A program made the position numbers and the translations under genes. This document shows, piece by piece, positions 47,639-56,722 of a stretch of 64,000 nt of DNA (position 1 is its first letter; the number at the start of each line of letters is the position of its first letter). The notes beneath the pieces are model-generated. The model was not told where the DNA came from. It made no database searches and saw nothing but the letters and a program-made list of their open reading frames with translations. Source of the stretch: JAJDNS01 sp963578825 (GTDB lineage Bacteria; Acidobacteriota; Vicinamibacteria; Fen-336); NCBI GenBank assembly GCA_963578825.1, contig CAUZDW010000007.1, positions 1-64,000 of the forward strand, given 5' to 3'.

Positions 47639-48520
47639 TCAGACGTTGGCCGTCTCTTCCTGGTGAACGTCCTCACCCGGATGGGTGGGGTCGCCGGGCC
47701 GACGGTCGTTGTAGACAAGCGCATGCAGCATTTCGTAGAGGTCCTTCTGTCCGGCGAAGCCAGCCTGGCTACGCATCCAGGCGTTGTTGTCACGCTTCTC
47801 CCAGTCGACTTCGACGAGCTTGGCAGCCAGCTCCTCCAGCTTGCCCGGCTCCTTCAACTCCAGGCCCGAGGTGACGATGTCGTTTCCGAGATTCGCCAAC
47901 GAGGCTACACCGACCAGGTCCTTGATTCGGTACTGAATCTTGATCGTGCGTCGTTCACCCGTCACCGGGTCCGTCTCGTCTCGCGTGGCGGGGGTGCGTT
48001 CCATGGCTCCAGACATGCTTCCTTCACAGCCTTCCAGTACCGCTTCGCGTACTTGAGCGGCAGCCCTTCATCGATGTTGTTCAGGCGGGAATGGCGAGTC
48101 ACCGGGAACATGTTGCCGGTCGAACTCCTGAGGCCTTCGTAGGTGACCAGCCGGTTGCGGATCGCGAACGCCCGTCATGTTGATCTGCTCCTCATCATCC
48201 ACCGGACCCCACACCGAGTCAGCTTCACGGCAGAGGGAGAAAGCGATGCGCCTGATCTGCTGCGCGTACGCCTCGGAGTCCGCCTCGGTGATGTCACCAC
48301 GCGTCGTTTCGATCAGGGCCTTCGGGAGCTTCCTTTGCGTCACGTTGATGGTGTTGAACAACTCCGCCTCTTCGATGAAGGTCAGCCCGAAGTAGAACAT
48401 CACCGGGATTTCCGGCAGGAAATCCGGTTCGCGCTCCCACTCGGCGATGCACCCGCCCATTCGATGTTGCCCGTCGACGATGGACGCTACCTTGGCGCCA
48501 AACCGTCCTTTGATCGCGCC
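47639..48520 (-). pseudogene. DGQHR-domain protein, broken by frameshifts
   Basis: Reading the minus strand: ASIVDGQHRMGG, then EREPDFLPEIPVMFYFGLTF, ELFNTINVTQRKLPKALIE, EADSVWGPVDDEEQINMTG. The frame shifts to RNRLVTYEGLRSSTGNMFPV and NIDEGLPLKYAKRYWKAVK, and shifts again to VTGERRTIKIQYRIKDLVGV, ending ...QEETANV at 47639. DGQHR proteins are related to DndB of phosphorothioate modification and are frequent in mobile defence islands. The N-terminal third is absent and at least two frameshifts split the rest, so it is not expressed as one protein. Confidence 0.7.
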
Positions 48521-48688
48521 GACGCTTACGCCTGGCTGCCGCTGCTGATGGACGAAAAGCAGCGCCAGATCGCCGCCTACGAGTCCGCCCTGCCCCACGC
48601 CTCCACCGCCAACGCCGGCGTGCGCGACGAACTGCAAACCCTCCTGGCCGAGAACCGCCAACACCTCCAGCAGCTGCAGGCCATATAG
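48500..48688 (+). pseudogene. 3' end of an unidentified gene
   Basis: Coding-like plus-strand sequence reading RADAYAWLPLLMDEKQRQIA, AYESALPHAST, DELQTLLAENRQHLQQLQAI then stop at 48688, immediately followed by a perfect GC palindrome. The helical heptad pattern suggests a coiled coil. The 5' end is lost at the junction with the DGQHR relic. I do not recognise the family. Confidence 0.4.
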
Positions 48689-48707
48689 CCCCGGGCATGC
48701 CCGGGGC
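48688..48707. repeat. 20-bp perfect palindrome, likely hairpin terminator
   Basis: GCCCCGGGCATGCCCGGGGC is perfectly self-complementary and directly follows the stop of the preceding gene tail. No T-tract follows on either strand, so it may be a bidirectional or Rho-assisted terminator, or a short palindromic repeat. A single copy was noticed in the window. Confidence 0.45.
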
Positions 48708-48748
48708 CAATCCGGGGGCCCTAGCCGCGACGAATGGGTCGGGGCGCT

Positions 48749-49516
48749 CTAACGCAGGAACCGGCCGCCGTTGATGTCCAGCAGTGCGCCGTTCACGAAG
48801 CGGGCGGCGTCACTGACCAGAAACAGCACCGCGGCCGCGACTTCTTCCGCTGTGCCGTTGCGGCCGAGCGGGGTTTCCTTGCGGTACTCTTCCATGCGCT
48901 GCGGGCTGGTGTAGATTTCGTGGTGCCGTGTCTCGATCACGCCGGGCATGATTGCGTTGGTGCGGATTTCGGGCGCCAGCTCCCGCGCTAACGTGCGCGT
49001 CATCACCTGCAGCCCGCCTTTGGCGATCGCGTACGGGCCGGCGCCGTTGGCGCCGCCGGTCTGAATCGAAAGGGTCAGGTTGTTGACGATGGCCCCGTTG
49101 CCCGAGCGACGCAAATGGGCAATGGCGTGCTGCGTGAGGACAAATGTGCCCGTCAGGTTCGTGTCGATGACGGTCTGCCACAAATCCAGCGAACAATCTT
49201 CTATGCGAGCACGCTCGACGGGTGATCCGGCATTGTTCACCAGGATGTCCAGCCGTCCGGCCCGTTCGACAAACTCGGTGATGATGCCGGGGGCCCGTTC
49301 AAAATCGGTCAGGTCGCCTTGAACCAGGACAGCTTGCCCGCCCTGTTCCGCAACGCCCTTCTGCACCGCTTCAGCGTCTTGCCGACTGCGGTTGTAATGA
49401 ATGCCGACGAACGCCCCGGCCTCCGCCAGCCGCTGGGCCACCGCGCGACCGATGCCCACCGCTCCGCCGGTGACCAGCGCGGCCCGGCCGGTCAGGTTGG
49501 TGGTTGCTTGGGTCAT
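48749..49516 (-). CDS. SDR-family oxidoreductase (island cargo)
   Basis: 255 aa from ATG 49516 (an in-frame upstream start at 49555 adds 13 residues). TGGAVGIGRAVAQRLAEAG cofactor motif, LDILVNNAGSP, PYAIAKGGLQ with active-site Tyr/Lys, and IRTNAIMPGVIETR; ends DINGGRFLR. The catalytic Ser region is NNLTLSIQT. Intact, unlike the genes around it inside the element. Substrate unknown. Being the only intact gene between the tRNA-derived repeats, it is either under selection or a recent arrival. Confidence 0.85.
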   Translation of the reverse strand: MTQATTNLTGRAALVTGGAVGIGRAVAQRLAEAGAFVGIHYNRSRQDAEAVQKGVAEQGGQAVLVQGDLTDFERAPGIITEFVERAGRLDILVNNAGSPVERARIEDCSLDLWQTVIDTNLTGTFVLTQHAIAHLRRSGNGAIVNNLTLSIQTGGANGAGPYAIAKGGLQVMTRTLARELAPEIRTNAIMPGVIETRHHEIYTSPQRMEEYRKETPLGRNGTAEEVAAAVLFLVSDAARFVNGALLDINGGRFLR

Positions 49517-49859
49517 TTGGCTTGGACCGAATTCCGATGACGTAGGAATCACCATAATAGTCTTAAGCTGCCCACATCAACCGAATCCGTACGGAGCCGC
49601 CGGTGCCGCTCGGACCGTCAGGACCGATCGGGACGGACCCGCTGCCGCTCCCACCGTCGTCGAGCGACACCTACGTCTACCTGTCTGGTCCGGAGAACAC
49701 GCTCGGTCGGGGGCAGATCCGGCCCAATGGACGGTAGATAGCCAGCCCACCGCGCCCCTCTAACGGGCTGAGCTGACAAGGCTTCTAGGGGCTGGTCCGT
49801 GTCTGGTCCGCCTTCGTTACAGGGCTCTGCTGCGGTCCTGGGACGCCACACCCCCGTGA

Positions 49860-50262
49860 GACGAATTGTGCCGGCGGCTAGGGTCATTCCCGAACACCGG
49901 TATCCGCGCCGGCTGCCGCCTTCCTCGTCGCGGGCGCTCGTGCGGAGGGCGCATGCACATTCGTACCTTCCGTCGCGCCTGGGCTGCCGCGTGTGTGAAC
50001 GCCGGCCTCGGGCACGAGGTCCGGGAGCCCGATGTCATCGAGCCGGACGGCATCGTCCACAAGGGTCGGCTCGTCCGGCGTGTCACTCCGACCCCGCACG
50101 ACTTCCGCCGCACAGCAGCTATGCGGCTGGAAGACGCGCTCGGTGTTCGACCGCTACCGCATCGTGCCCGAGCAGGACCTCGCAGACGGGCTTGCCAAGC
50201 TCGCTGGCCACACGGAGACGGCTAAGGCGCGCAAGATCGTCTCGCTGCGGGGTCGCCGATGA
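49860..50262 (+). pseudogene. tyrosine integrase C-terminal remnant
   Basis: One frame gives RTFRRAWAAACVNAGLG and TPHDFRRTA (box II, with the catalytic His and Arg). Another frame gives GWKTRSVFDRYRIVPEQDL with the catalytic Tyr, ending KARKIVSLRGRR at 50262. About 15 residues between HDFRRTA and GWKTRS are deleted with a frame change, and the N-terminal half is absent. It lies 80 nt from tRNA-Phe, the expected position for the element's integrase. Confidence 0.75.
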
Positions 50263-50340
50263 AGGATGGGCACAGAACGGGCACAATCGGGCGAGATCAG
50301 CGCCTCAAGGCCCCGGGCGGTCCGCGTAAGTTGCTGAGTG

Positions 50341-50418
<78 letters not shown>

Positions 50419-50487
50419 AAGTAGGCGAACGATCATTCAAGCACAGTCATTCTGGGAGGTCAAAGCTGGGCCGCACCCCCGACCGAT

Positions 50488-51240
50488 CTACGCCAGTAGG
50501 CCGTTCGCGACGTGGGCGGGCTTCTCGACGCCGACGAGCTTCTGGTCGAGGCCCTGGTGTCGGAACGTGAAGGCGTTGTGGTCCAGGCCGAAGAGGTTCA
50601 GGATCGTCGCGTGGAGGTCTCGCTGGTGCACCGGGTCCTTCGTGATGTTGTAGCTGAAGTCGTCGGTCTCGCCGTAGACCGTGCCTGCCCTGACGCCCGC
50701 GCCGGCGAGCCAGATCGAGTAGCAGCGCGGATGGTGGTCCCGCCCGTAGGTGTCCTCCTCGAGCTTGCCCTGGGAGTAGACGGTGCGGCCGAACTCCCCG
50801 CCCCAGATGACGAGCGTGTCCTCGAGGAGGCCGCGTTGCATCAGGTCCGTGATCAGGCCGTAGCATCCCTGATCCGTGTCTTCGGCTTGCATGCGATGTT
50901 GGCGCGGGAGGTCGCTGTGTGAGTCCCAGCGTCGATGGTAGATCTGCACGAAGCGGACGCCGCGCTCGATCATGCGGCGCGCCAGCAGGCAGTTTGCAGC
51001 GAACGTTCCGGGCTTGCGCGCATCGTCGCCGTAGAGCTTCAGGACGGATTCCGGCTCCTGGGAGACGTCGGTCAGCTCCGGGACCGAGGCCTGCATCCGG
51101 AACGCCATCTCGTATTGCGCGATGCGTGTCTCTGTTTCCGGGTCGCGGAGTGCCCGGGCCTGCTGCTCGTTGAGGGCCTGGACCCCGTCGAGCATGCGCC
51201 TTCGGGGTCGCTCAAGTAGAGGACCGGATCGCCCGCGCCG
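50488..51240 (-). pseudogene. DUF1501 protein, C-terminal part only
   Basis: Minus strand encodes about 250 residues of the sulfatase-fold DUF1501 family: RRMLDGVQALNEQQARALRD, ARRMIERGVRFVQIYH, VIWGGEFGRT, DHHPRCYSIWLAGAGVRAG and FGLDHNAF. Full proteins are about 450-480 aa and Tat-exported. The front is missing: a different frame gives ISVRGAGDPVLYLSDPEG, the expected preceding block, so there is a shift or deletion near 51195-51205. Beyond that, unrelated sequence begins. DUF1501 genes normally follow a DUF1549/DUF1553 cytochrome gene; here that partner is gone. Confidence 0.75.
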
Positions 51241-51400
51241 CGCACGGAGATGCCAGCGAGCCACCGGAAGGTGCAGCAGGGTCGGATGGAACCGCCCCAG
51301 GAAGAGGAAGAACTCAGGCAGGGTGGTGCCGTCCTCGACCTGCAGGAAGGGGAGGAGTGTCAGGATCAGGATGACGGGGCGCCCACCGCAAGTGCCGGAG
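51235..51400 (-). pseudogene. fragment resembling a DUF2231-type N terminus
   Basis: Minus strand reads RPVILILTLLPFLQVEDG, TTLPEFFLFLGRFHPTLLHL, PVA and then runs into the DUF1501 fragment. LGRFHPTLLHLPVA matches the first membrane helix of DUF2231 proteins, often the N terminus of Planctomycete-type cytochrome genes. Only ~40 residues remain, fused out of context to DUF1501, so it marks a deletion junction. Confidence 0.4.
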
Positions 51401-51491
51401 CGGGGGAGTGGTGCTCCCGTGAAGGCGGTTCGGAGGGCTGCACGTCAGGCGTTCTATCACTAAACGCGGGGAGGGGGGCGACCCGGAGACA

Positions 51492-51520
51492 CGAAAGGCG
51501 GCCACTCTGGCCGCCTTTCG
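51492..51520 (-). terminator. terminator after recA
   Basis: CGAAAGGCGGCCA and its exact complement TGGCCGCCTTTCG flank a 3-nt loop, a 13-bp stem starting 14 nt after the recA stop. The T-tract is weak on both strands, but position and stem strength favour a terminator, possibly bidirectional. Confidence 0.7.
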
Positions 51521-51533
51521 TCTCCAGCGAAGA

Positions 51534-52610
51534 TCAGGCCTTTTTCTTCTCCGGCATCTGGACCACCGTGCCCTTCTCCTGCCTCCCGGCTGCTTCGGGG
51601 AGGGCGTCGAGAGCGGGAAGGCCGAGGCCCTGGCGGAGCCGGGTCTCGATCTCCTGGCGGATGTCCTCGTGTTCCTTCAGGAACACGCGGACGTTTTCGC
51701 GGCCCTGTCCCATCCGCTCGCCGTCGAAGGAGTACCAGGCGCCCGATTTCTCGACGATCCGTTGGGCGACGCCCAGGTCGAGGAGGTCGCTCTCCTTGCT
51801 GATGCCGATGCCGTAGAGGATGTCGAACTCCGCCTCTCGGAAGGGCGACGCGACCTTGTTCTTGACCACCTTCACCCGGGTCCGGTTGCCCACGACTGCG
51901 TCGGAGTCCTTGATCGCGGCGATGCGGCGGATGTCGAGGCGCATCGAGGCGTAGAACTTGAGGGCCCGGCCGCCCGTCGTGGTCTCGGGGTTTCCGAACA
52001 TGACGCCGATCTTCTCGCGTAGCTGGTTGATGAAGACCAGGCAGGTCTTGCTCTTCGACACGACCGAGGTGAGCTTGCGCAGCGCCTGACTCATGAGGCG
52101 GGCCTGGAGGCCCATCTGGGCGTCGCCCATCTCGCCCTCGAGCTCGGCACGGGGGACGAGCGCCGCCACCGAGTCGATGACGAGGACGTCCACGGCGCCG
52201 GAGCGGATGAGGACCTCCGTGATCTCCAGGGCCTGCTCGCCGCTGTCGGGCTGGGACACCAGGAGGTTGTCGATGTCCACGCCGAGCTTCTTGGAGTACC
52301 CTGCATCCAGCGCGTGCTCGGCGTCCACGAACGCAGCCATGCCGCCGCGCTTCTGGGCCTCGGCGATCACGTGGAGCGCCAGGGTCGTCTTGCCCGAGGA
52401 CTCCGGGCCGAAGATCTCGACCACGCGTCCGCGGGGGAACCCACCCACACCCAGCGCGGCGTCGAGGGAGAGCGAGCCGGTGGGAATCGCGGGGATGTCC
52501 AGCTTGTCCTGGCTCCCCAGCCGCATGACCGAGCCCCTGCCGAATTGCTTGTCGATCTGCGCGAGGGCGGCCTCGATCGCCTTGCCCCGCTCGTTCTTCT
52601 CATCTGCCAT
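51534..52610 (-). CDS. recA: recombinase A
   Basis: 358 aa, full length. DNA-strand exchange and SOS co-protease. Walker A GPESSGKTT, MAW-type VDAEHALD, Walker B LVIDSVAALVPRAELEGEMGD, L2 loop FGNPETTTGGRALKFYAS and the conserved ending region. ATG 52610 gives the canonical MADEKNERGKAIEAAL start. Single gene with its own terminator (51492-51520), divergent from the basic-tail protein. I found no obvious LexA box in the upstream 450 nt. Confidence 0.98.
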   Translation of the reverse strand: MADEKNERGKAIEAALAQIDKQFGRGSVMRLGSQDKLDIPAIPTGSLSLDAALGVGGFPRGRVVEIFGPESSGKTTLALHVIAEAQKRGGMAAFVDAEHALDAGYSKKLGVDIDNLLVSQPDSGEQALEITEVLIRSGAVDVLVIDSVAALVPRAELEGEMGDAQMGLQARLMSQALRKLTSVVSKSKTCLVFINQLREKIGVMFGNPETTTGGRALKFYASMRLDIRRIAAIKDSDAVVGNRTRVKVVKNKVASPFREAEFDILYGIGISKESDLLDLGVAQRIVEKSGAWYSFDGERMGQGRENVRVFLKEHEDIRQEIETRLRQGLGLPALDALPEAAGRQEKGTVVQMPEKKKA

Positions 52611-53057
52611 CGGTCGTCTCCTCTTCAGTGTCTTCAGTTGCGGAGAGGCACACCCTCGACGTTAGGCGGCGATCGTAGTCCGAGTGACGGTCAACCCGGG
52701 TCCAAAAAGGGAGGCAATTTTCGATCGCATCGAGGCCTCAAGTAGGGTCCGCTGCCTGGGAAGGGGCTGAGGGCCCCCACTACAGGATGTGGGGTCGACC
52801 GCAACGCGCTCTCGCAGAGCTTTGCCCTGGCGAAAGACCTGCGCTTGCGGTCCAGGCTTGCGGCCCTGGTTAAGGCTGTGTGTTGGATCCATTTAGGCCG
52901 ACTCGAAGGCGTAATCCAGAAATATGGATCGGTTTCGAAAAAAAGTTGGATCCCCGTAACCCCCTCTGCTAGAATCTCTTGTTAGAGAAGCGGATCCGGG
53001 ATGCTTCTGAGCGTCCTGCTCGAGGTCCGGGGCCACAATCCAAACAAGGGGAAGCAG
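52611..53057. promoter_or_regulatory. divergent region between recA and histone-like gene
   Basis: About 450 nt without a supported gene. It contains a short hairpin (CCCCAC/GTGGGG with an 8-nt loop near 52775-52795) and an AT-rich patch (about 52915-52955, with an A7 run). GGATCC occurs three times within about 110 nt (around 52883, 52953 and 52990), twice as TTGGATCC. It should hold promoters for recA and for the rightward gene. Confidence 0.45.
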
Positions 53058-53822
53058 TTGAAGGCTGCCGGTTCACGCAAGAAGACAAAGGGTTCAGTCC
53101 GTTCCACATCTCGGAAAGCCGCTGGGAAGCCGAAGCGGAGCAGCGCGTCCAAGAGGACGGCGAACAGCAAGAAGCGCACTGCCGCGAGCAAGAAGCGGCA
53201 CTCGACGGGCAAGAAGCGCACCGCAAGCACCAAGCGGCCTGCGGCCAGGAAGAAGACGGCTCCTTCCACGGCCAGGACCAAGCGGACCCGCACGCCCGTA
53301 CGCCGGGCGAGGACGTCGACCCCGGCCCGCGCTGCGCATCCCAAGGCCGCGCCCAAGAAGCGCCAGCGCATCCCCTCTCCGCTGCCCACGAAGCACGTGG
53401 CGCCCCCTCGGGGCACGGTGGCGCTGCGCGCCCGATCCATGCCTCCGCGGGCAGGGCAGCGTCGTCCCTTCGGCGCACCGGGGCTGCGGCCCTCGGTCGC
53501 CCTCCCGGAGTTCTCGGAGGCGGGCGTCCTTCTGGTCATCACCTACTCCATTCGCTACGGGCGCCGGGGCGAGTTTTTCGATCTCATACGGGAGCTGAAG
53601 CCGCTCCTGACCTCGATCGGCGGCACGGACGTCGCCGTGTACGAGGACCGCAGCCGCCCGAACTACCTGATGGAGGTCTTCCGCTTCAAGGACGAGGCGG
53701 AGTTCACGGCCTTCGACGACAAGTTTCACAAGGACCGGAAGATCGCGGCCATCTACACCCTCCTCGACGACATCGTCGAGGCGGAAAAGAGCGACTTCAA
53801 GATCTTCGAGCGGCGCCTGTAG
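53058..53822 (+). CDS. histone H1-like basic tail fused to an alpha/beta-barrel domain
   Basis: 254 aa from TTG 53058 (AAGGGGAAG just upstream); an ATG at 53001 in the same frame would add 19 residues that break the Lys/Ala-rich pattern. Residues 1-120 are Lys, Arg, Ala, Ser and Thr rich (SRKKTKGSVRSTSRKAAGK, TASTKRPAARKKTAPST), like bacterial H1-type DNA-binding tails. Residues ~155-254 form a dimeric alpha/beta-barrel-like domain: VLLVITYSIRYGRRGEFFDL, TDVAVYEDRSRPNYLMEVFR, FDDKFHKDRKIA. The tail probably binds DNA or RNA; what the domain senses is unknown. Divergent from recA. Confidence 0.7.
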   Translation: MKAAGSRKKTKGSVRSTSRKAAGKPKRSSASKRTANSKKRTAASKKRHSTGKKRTASTKRPAARKKTAPSTARTKRTRTPVRRARTSTPARAAHPKAAPKKRQRIPSPLPTKHVAPPRGTVALRARSMPPRAGQRRPFGAPGLRPSVALPEFSEAGVLLVITYSIRYGRRGEFFDLIRELKPLLTSIGGTDVAVYEDRSRPNYLMEVFRFKDEAEFTAFDDKFHKDRKIAAIYTLLDDIVEAEKSDFKIFERRL

Positions 53823-53858
53823 CCCGCCGCTCGGTCCCCGGCCCCGTGCGAGCGTAAG

Positions 53859-54422
53859 ATGCCGTCGCCCATCGCCCACGGTCTCGTCGGCCTCACGGTC
53901 CACGTCCTCGCCTCGAAAGACCGCGAGGAGCTTCGCGACCCCTGGCGCATCGGCGTCACCGTTGGTGCGGCGCTGGTGCCGGACGTCGATCTGCTCTTCA
54001 AGTTCGTCGACGGAGCCAACCACCACAACAACGAGTCCCACTCCCTCGGGTTCGCGTTGCTGGCGGCTGTGGCCGTGGCCCTGGCCTTTCGCCTGTCGGG
54101 CTGGCGCCGGCCCCTGATCCTGGCGCTGGCCGTGGGCCTGGCCTGGTCCAGCCACGTGCTGCTCGACGTTCTCAACCTGGACACCCACCCGCCGATCGGC
54201 GTGCTGGCCCTGTGGCCCTTCTCCGACGCCTATTACAAGTCGCCTTTTCTCCTATTCCTCGACATCGGGCGTACACTGGACTGGACTGCGGTCAAGCACA
54301 ACACGGTTTCGGCGGCCTGGGAGTGCGTCGTTCTGGTCCCTGCTCTGCTGGCCGCCTGGCGCTACCGCACGCGACACTTGGAGAAGCCCCCATGGCGCGA
54401 GGGTACGAAAGTAAATCCGTAG
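53859..54422 (+). CDS. membrane-bound metal-dependent hydrolase (YdjM/DUF457-like)
   Basis: 187 aa. PF04307-type: MPSPIAHGLVGL start, GAALVPDVDLLFKF, HHNNESHSLGFALL and WSSHVLLDVLNLDTHPPIG carry the conserved His/Asp residues, with about four membrane helices. Members are inner-membrane proteins of poorly known substrate; the E. coli relative is SOS-induced, which is of interest 1.2 kb from recA. Confidence 0.82.
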   Translation: MPSPIAHGLVGLTVHVLASKDREELRDPWRIGVTVGAALVPDVDLLFKFVDGANHHNNESHSLGFALLAAVAVALAFRLSGWRRPLILALAVGLAWSSHVLLDVLNLDTHPPIGVLALWPFSDAYYKSPFLLFLDIGRTLDWTAVKHNTVSAAWECVVLVPALLAAWRYRTRHLEKPPWREGTKVNP

Positions 54423-54628
54423 CCGCCCAGCAGGAGCTGGCGGACGAACCTCGGGCGCGGACTCCCGAGGATGAGGAGGAGCCGGGCGTTCGCGCCCGGC
54501 GCCGGCGCCTGGAGCTCTCCCGGGCGGACATCCAGCAGCGTCTGGAGTCGGCACAGGCCAAGCCTCATCGGGAGATGCTGAGCCGGGCCCTCGCCGCCCT
54601 CGACAAGGAGATCTCCTCGATTCGTTGA
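54392..54628 (+). CDS. small charged helical protein
   Basis: 78 aa from ATG 54392, overlapping the end of the membrane hydrolase by 31 nt in another frame. Highly charged and probably coiled-coil (RRRRLELSRADIQQRLESAQ, HREMLSRALAALDKEISSIR). No known domain recognised. Coding is supported by tight packing, with the peptidase gene starting 12 nt on, and by the amphipathic C-terminal helix. Confidence 0.55.
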   Translation: MARGYESKSVAAQQELADEPRARTPEDEEEPGVRARRRRLELSRADIQQRLESAQAKPHREMLSRALAALDKEISSIR

Positions 54629-54640
54629 CGCTCGCCCACT

Positions 54641-56722
54641 GTGATCACCCGGAACTACCCCCTCCCGCCTGTCCTTGCCGTCGTCGCACTGGCCTTCGCG
54701 GGTGGGACCGCCGCCGCCGCCGATTCCCTTCCTCGCAACGCCGAAGCGGTGGCGAGCTACGACATCCGGGTCAGGCTCGACCACGAGCACAAGAGGCTCA
54801 TTGGCGAGGAGCGCCTCGTCTGGCGCAATCCCTCCTCCGACACGGTCGACGAGCTGTGGTTTCACCTCTATCTCAACGCCTTCCGAAACTCAGAGAGCAC
54901 GTTCTACCGCGAGTCGGGGGGACGGCCGAGTCGGGGCCGGATCGGGGACGACGCCTGGGGGGGCATCGACATCACCTCGATCCGGCTGGCCGATGGAACA
55001 GACCTGGCCGGGGCGATGTCGTTCGAGCATCCCGACGACGACAATGCCGACGACCGGACCGTCCTCCGGGTCCGCCTGCCCCAGCCCGTGGCGCCCGGGA
55101 TGAGCGTCACCCTCGACGTGGATTTCGAGGCGCGGATACCGGGGGCGCTGGTCCGCACCGGGTACGTCCGGGACTACTTCCTCGTGGGTCAGTGGTTTCC
55201 CAAGCTGGGCGTGTACGAGCCGGCGGGGAGGCGCGGGCGGGTGGAGGGGGGATGAAACTGCCACCAGTTTCACCCGCACTCCGAGTTCTACGCGGACTTC
55301 GGCGACTACCGGGTCGCGATCACCCTTCCGGAGCACTTCGTGGTCGGGGCGACCGGCCGGCGCGTCGAGCGCCGCGACAACGGCGACGGAACGCTCAAGC
55401 ACGTGTTCGAGCAGGCCGAGGTCCACGACTTCGCGTGGACCGCCTCTCCCAAGTTCCTCCAGGTCCGGCGCACCTTCGTGGCCGACGAGGAGGTGACGCC
55501 GGAGGAGTACGCGGAGGCCGGTCGCCTTCTCGGACGGCCACCCGAGGAGATCCGCCTTCGTGACGTCGAGATCCTCCTGCTCCTCCAGCCGGCGCATCTC
55601 CCGCAGCAGGAGCGTCACATCAAGGCGGCGAAGACGGCTCTCAAGTGGTACGGCCTCTGGTACGGACGCTATCCCTACGACACCCTGACGATCGTCGATC
55701 CCGCTCCCGGCGGCGGCGGGTCCCTGGGCATGGAGTATCCGACCTTCTTCACGTCCGGAACGGTGTTCCTCTTCAACCACTGGCCCCTCGACCGGATCCT
55801 GGTGCCCGAAGACGTGATCGTCCACGAGCTCGGGCACCAGTACTGGCAGGGGATGGTGGCCACCAACGAGGCCGAGGAGGCCTGGCTGGACGAGGGCTTC
55901 ACGACGTACTCGAGCGCAAAGGTGATGGTGAAGACATACGGGTCCGCCAGGATCCGGGTGCTGGGCCTCGAGCTCGGGCTGTTCGAGGGCCTGCGGGTCG
56001 TGAACCGGGCCGACCGGGTGTTCGCCCCCATCCGCGTGCCGGCCTGGGACGTCTCCAGGGACTATCGCTTCGACATCTACACGAGGGCGACGCTCACCCT
56101 CCAGACCCTGGAGCGTCTCCTCGGCGAAGAGACGATGGCCCGGGTCATGCGCACCTACCACGAGCGCTGGCGCTTCGCTCACCCCACGAGCGAGGACTTC
56201 TACGCGGTGGCCTCGGAGGTGTCCGGCCAGGATCTCTCCGGGTTCTTCCAGCGGACGATCGAGCAGCCAGGGTATTTGGACTATGCCGTTGCGTCGGTGA
56301 CGACCACCCGGGACCTCGGGCCTCGGGGGATCCTGGAAGACGGGGCGGAAGCGACGCGGTCGTTCGTGGCGAGCCAGGACCCGGAGGACGAGGCGGACGA
56401 AGACGCCGAGGGCCCGTGGCGATCGATCGTGCGCGTCCGCCGCCTCGGCGAGGTGGTGCTGCCGGTGGAGGTGGAGCTGCAGTTCGAAGGCGGTCCCCCG
56501 GAGCACCGCGACTGGGATGGCCGCGACCGCTGGGTGAGCTACGAGGTCACCCGACCCTATCGGCTCGTGGCCGCAGTGGTCGATCCCGAGGATCGCCTCG
56601 TCCTCGACGTGAACCGGCTCAACAACGCCCGTCGTGTCCGCCCCGACGGGCAGGCGGCCGCGTACTGGGGCGCCCGCGTGACGTTCTGGCTTAAGAGCGT
56701 GCTCGCCCTGGTGGGGCTGTGA
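54641..56722 (+). pseudogene. M1-family aminopeptidase interrupted by in-frame TGA
   Basis: GTG 54641 opens a signal peptide (PPVLAVVALAFAGGTAAAA) and the N-terminal saddle domain. At 55253-55255 TGA interrupts, yet the same frame continues NCHQFHPHSEFYADFGDYRV, where relatives have Trp before NCHQ. The rest is intact: GMEYPTFF, the zinc site VHELGHQYWQ and the third ligand Glu in EAWLDEGFTTY, ending at 56722. One TGG-to-TGA change would explain it. As read, the product stops at 204 aa, before the active site. Type is pseudogene unless the base is an error. It would be a periplasmic zinc aminopeptidase. Confidence 0.8.

Noticed and set aside
47510..48142. 210-codon plus-strand open frame
   Set aside because: It is antisense to the conserved DGQHR blocks and has no recognisable features of its own.
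55253..55255. Selenocysteine at the TGA in the M1 peptidase
   Set aside because: Relatives have Trp, not Cys, at this point, it is not a redox site, and the hairpin starts at the TGA itself rather than 16-37 nt downstream.
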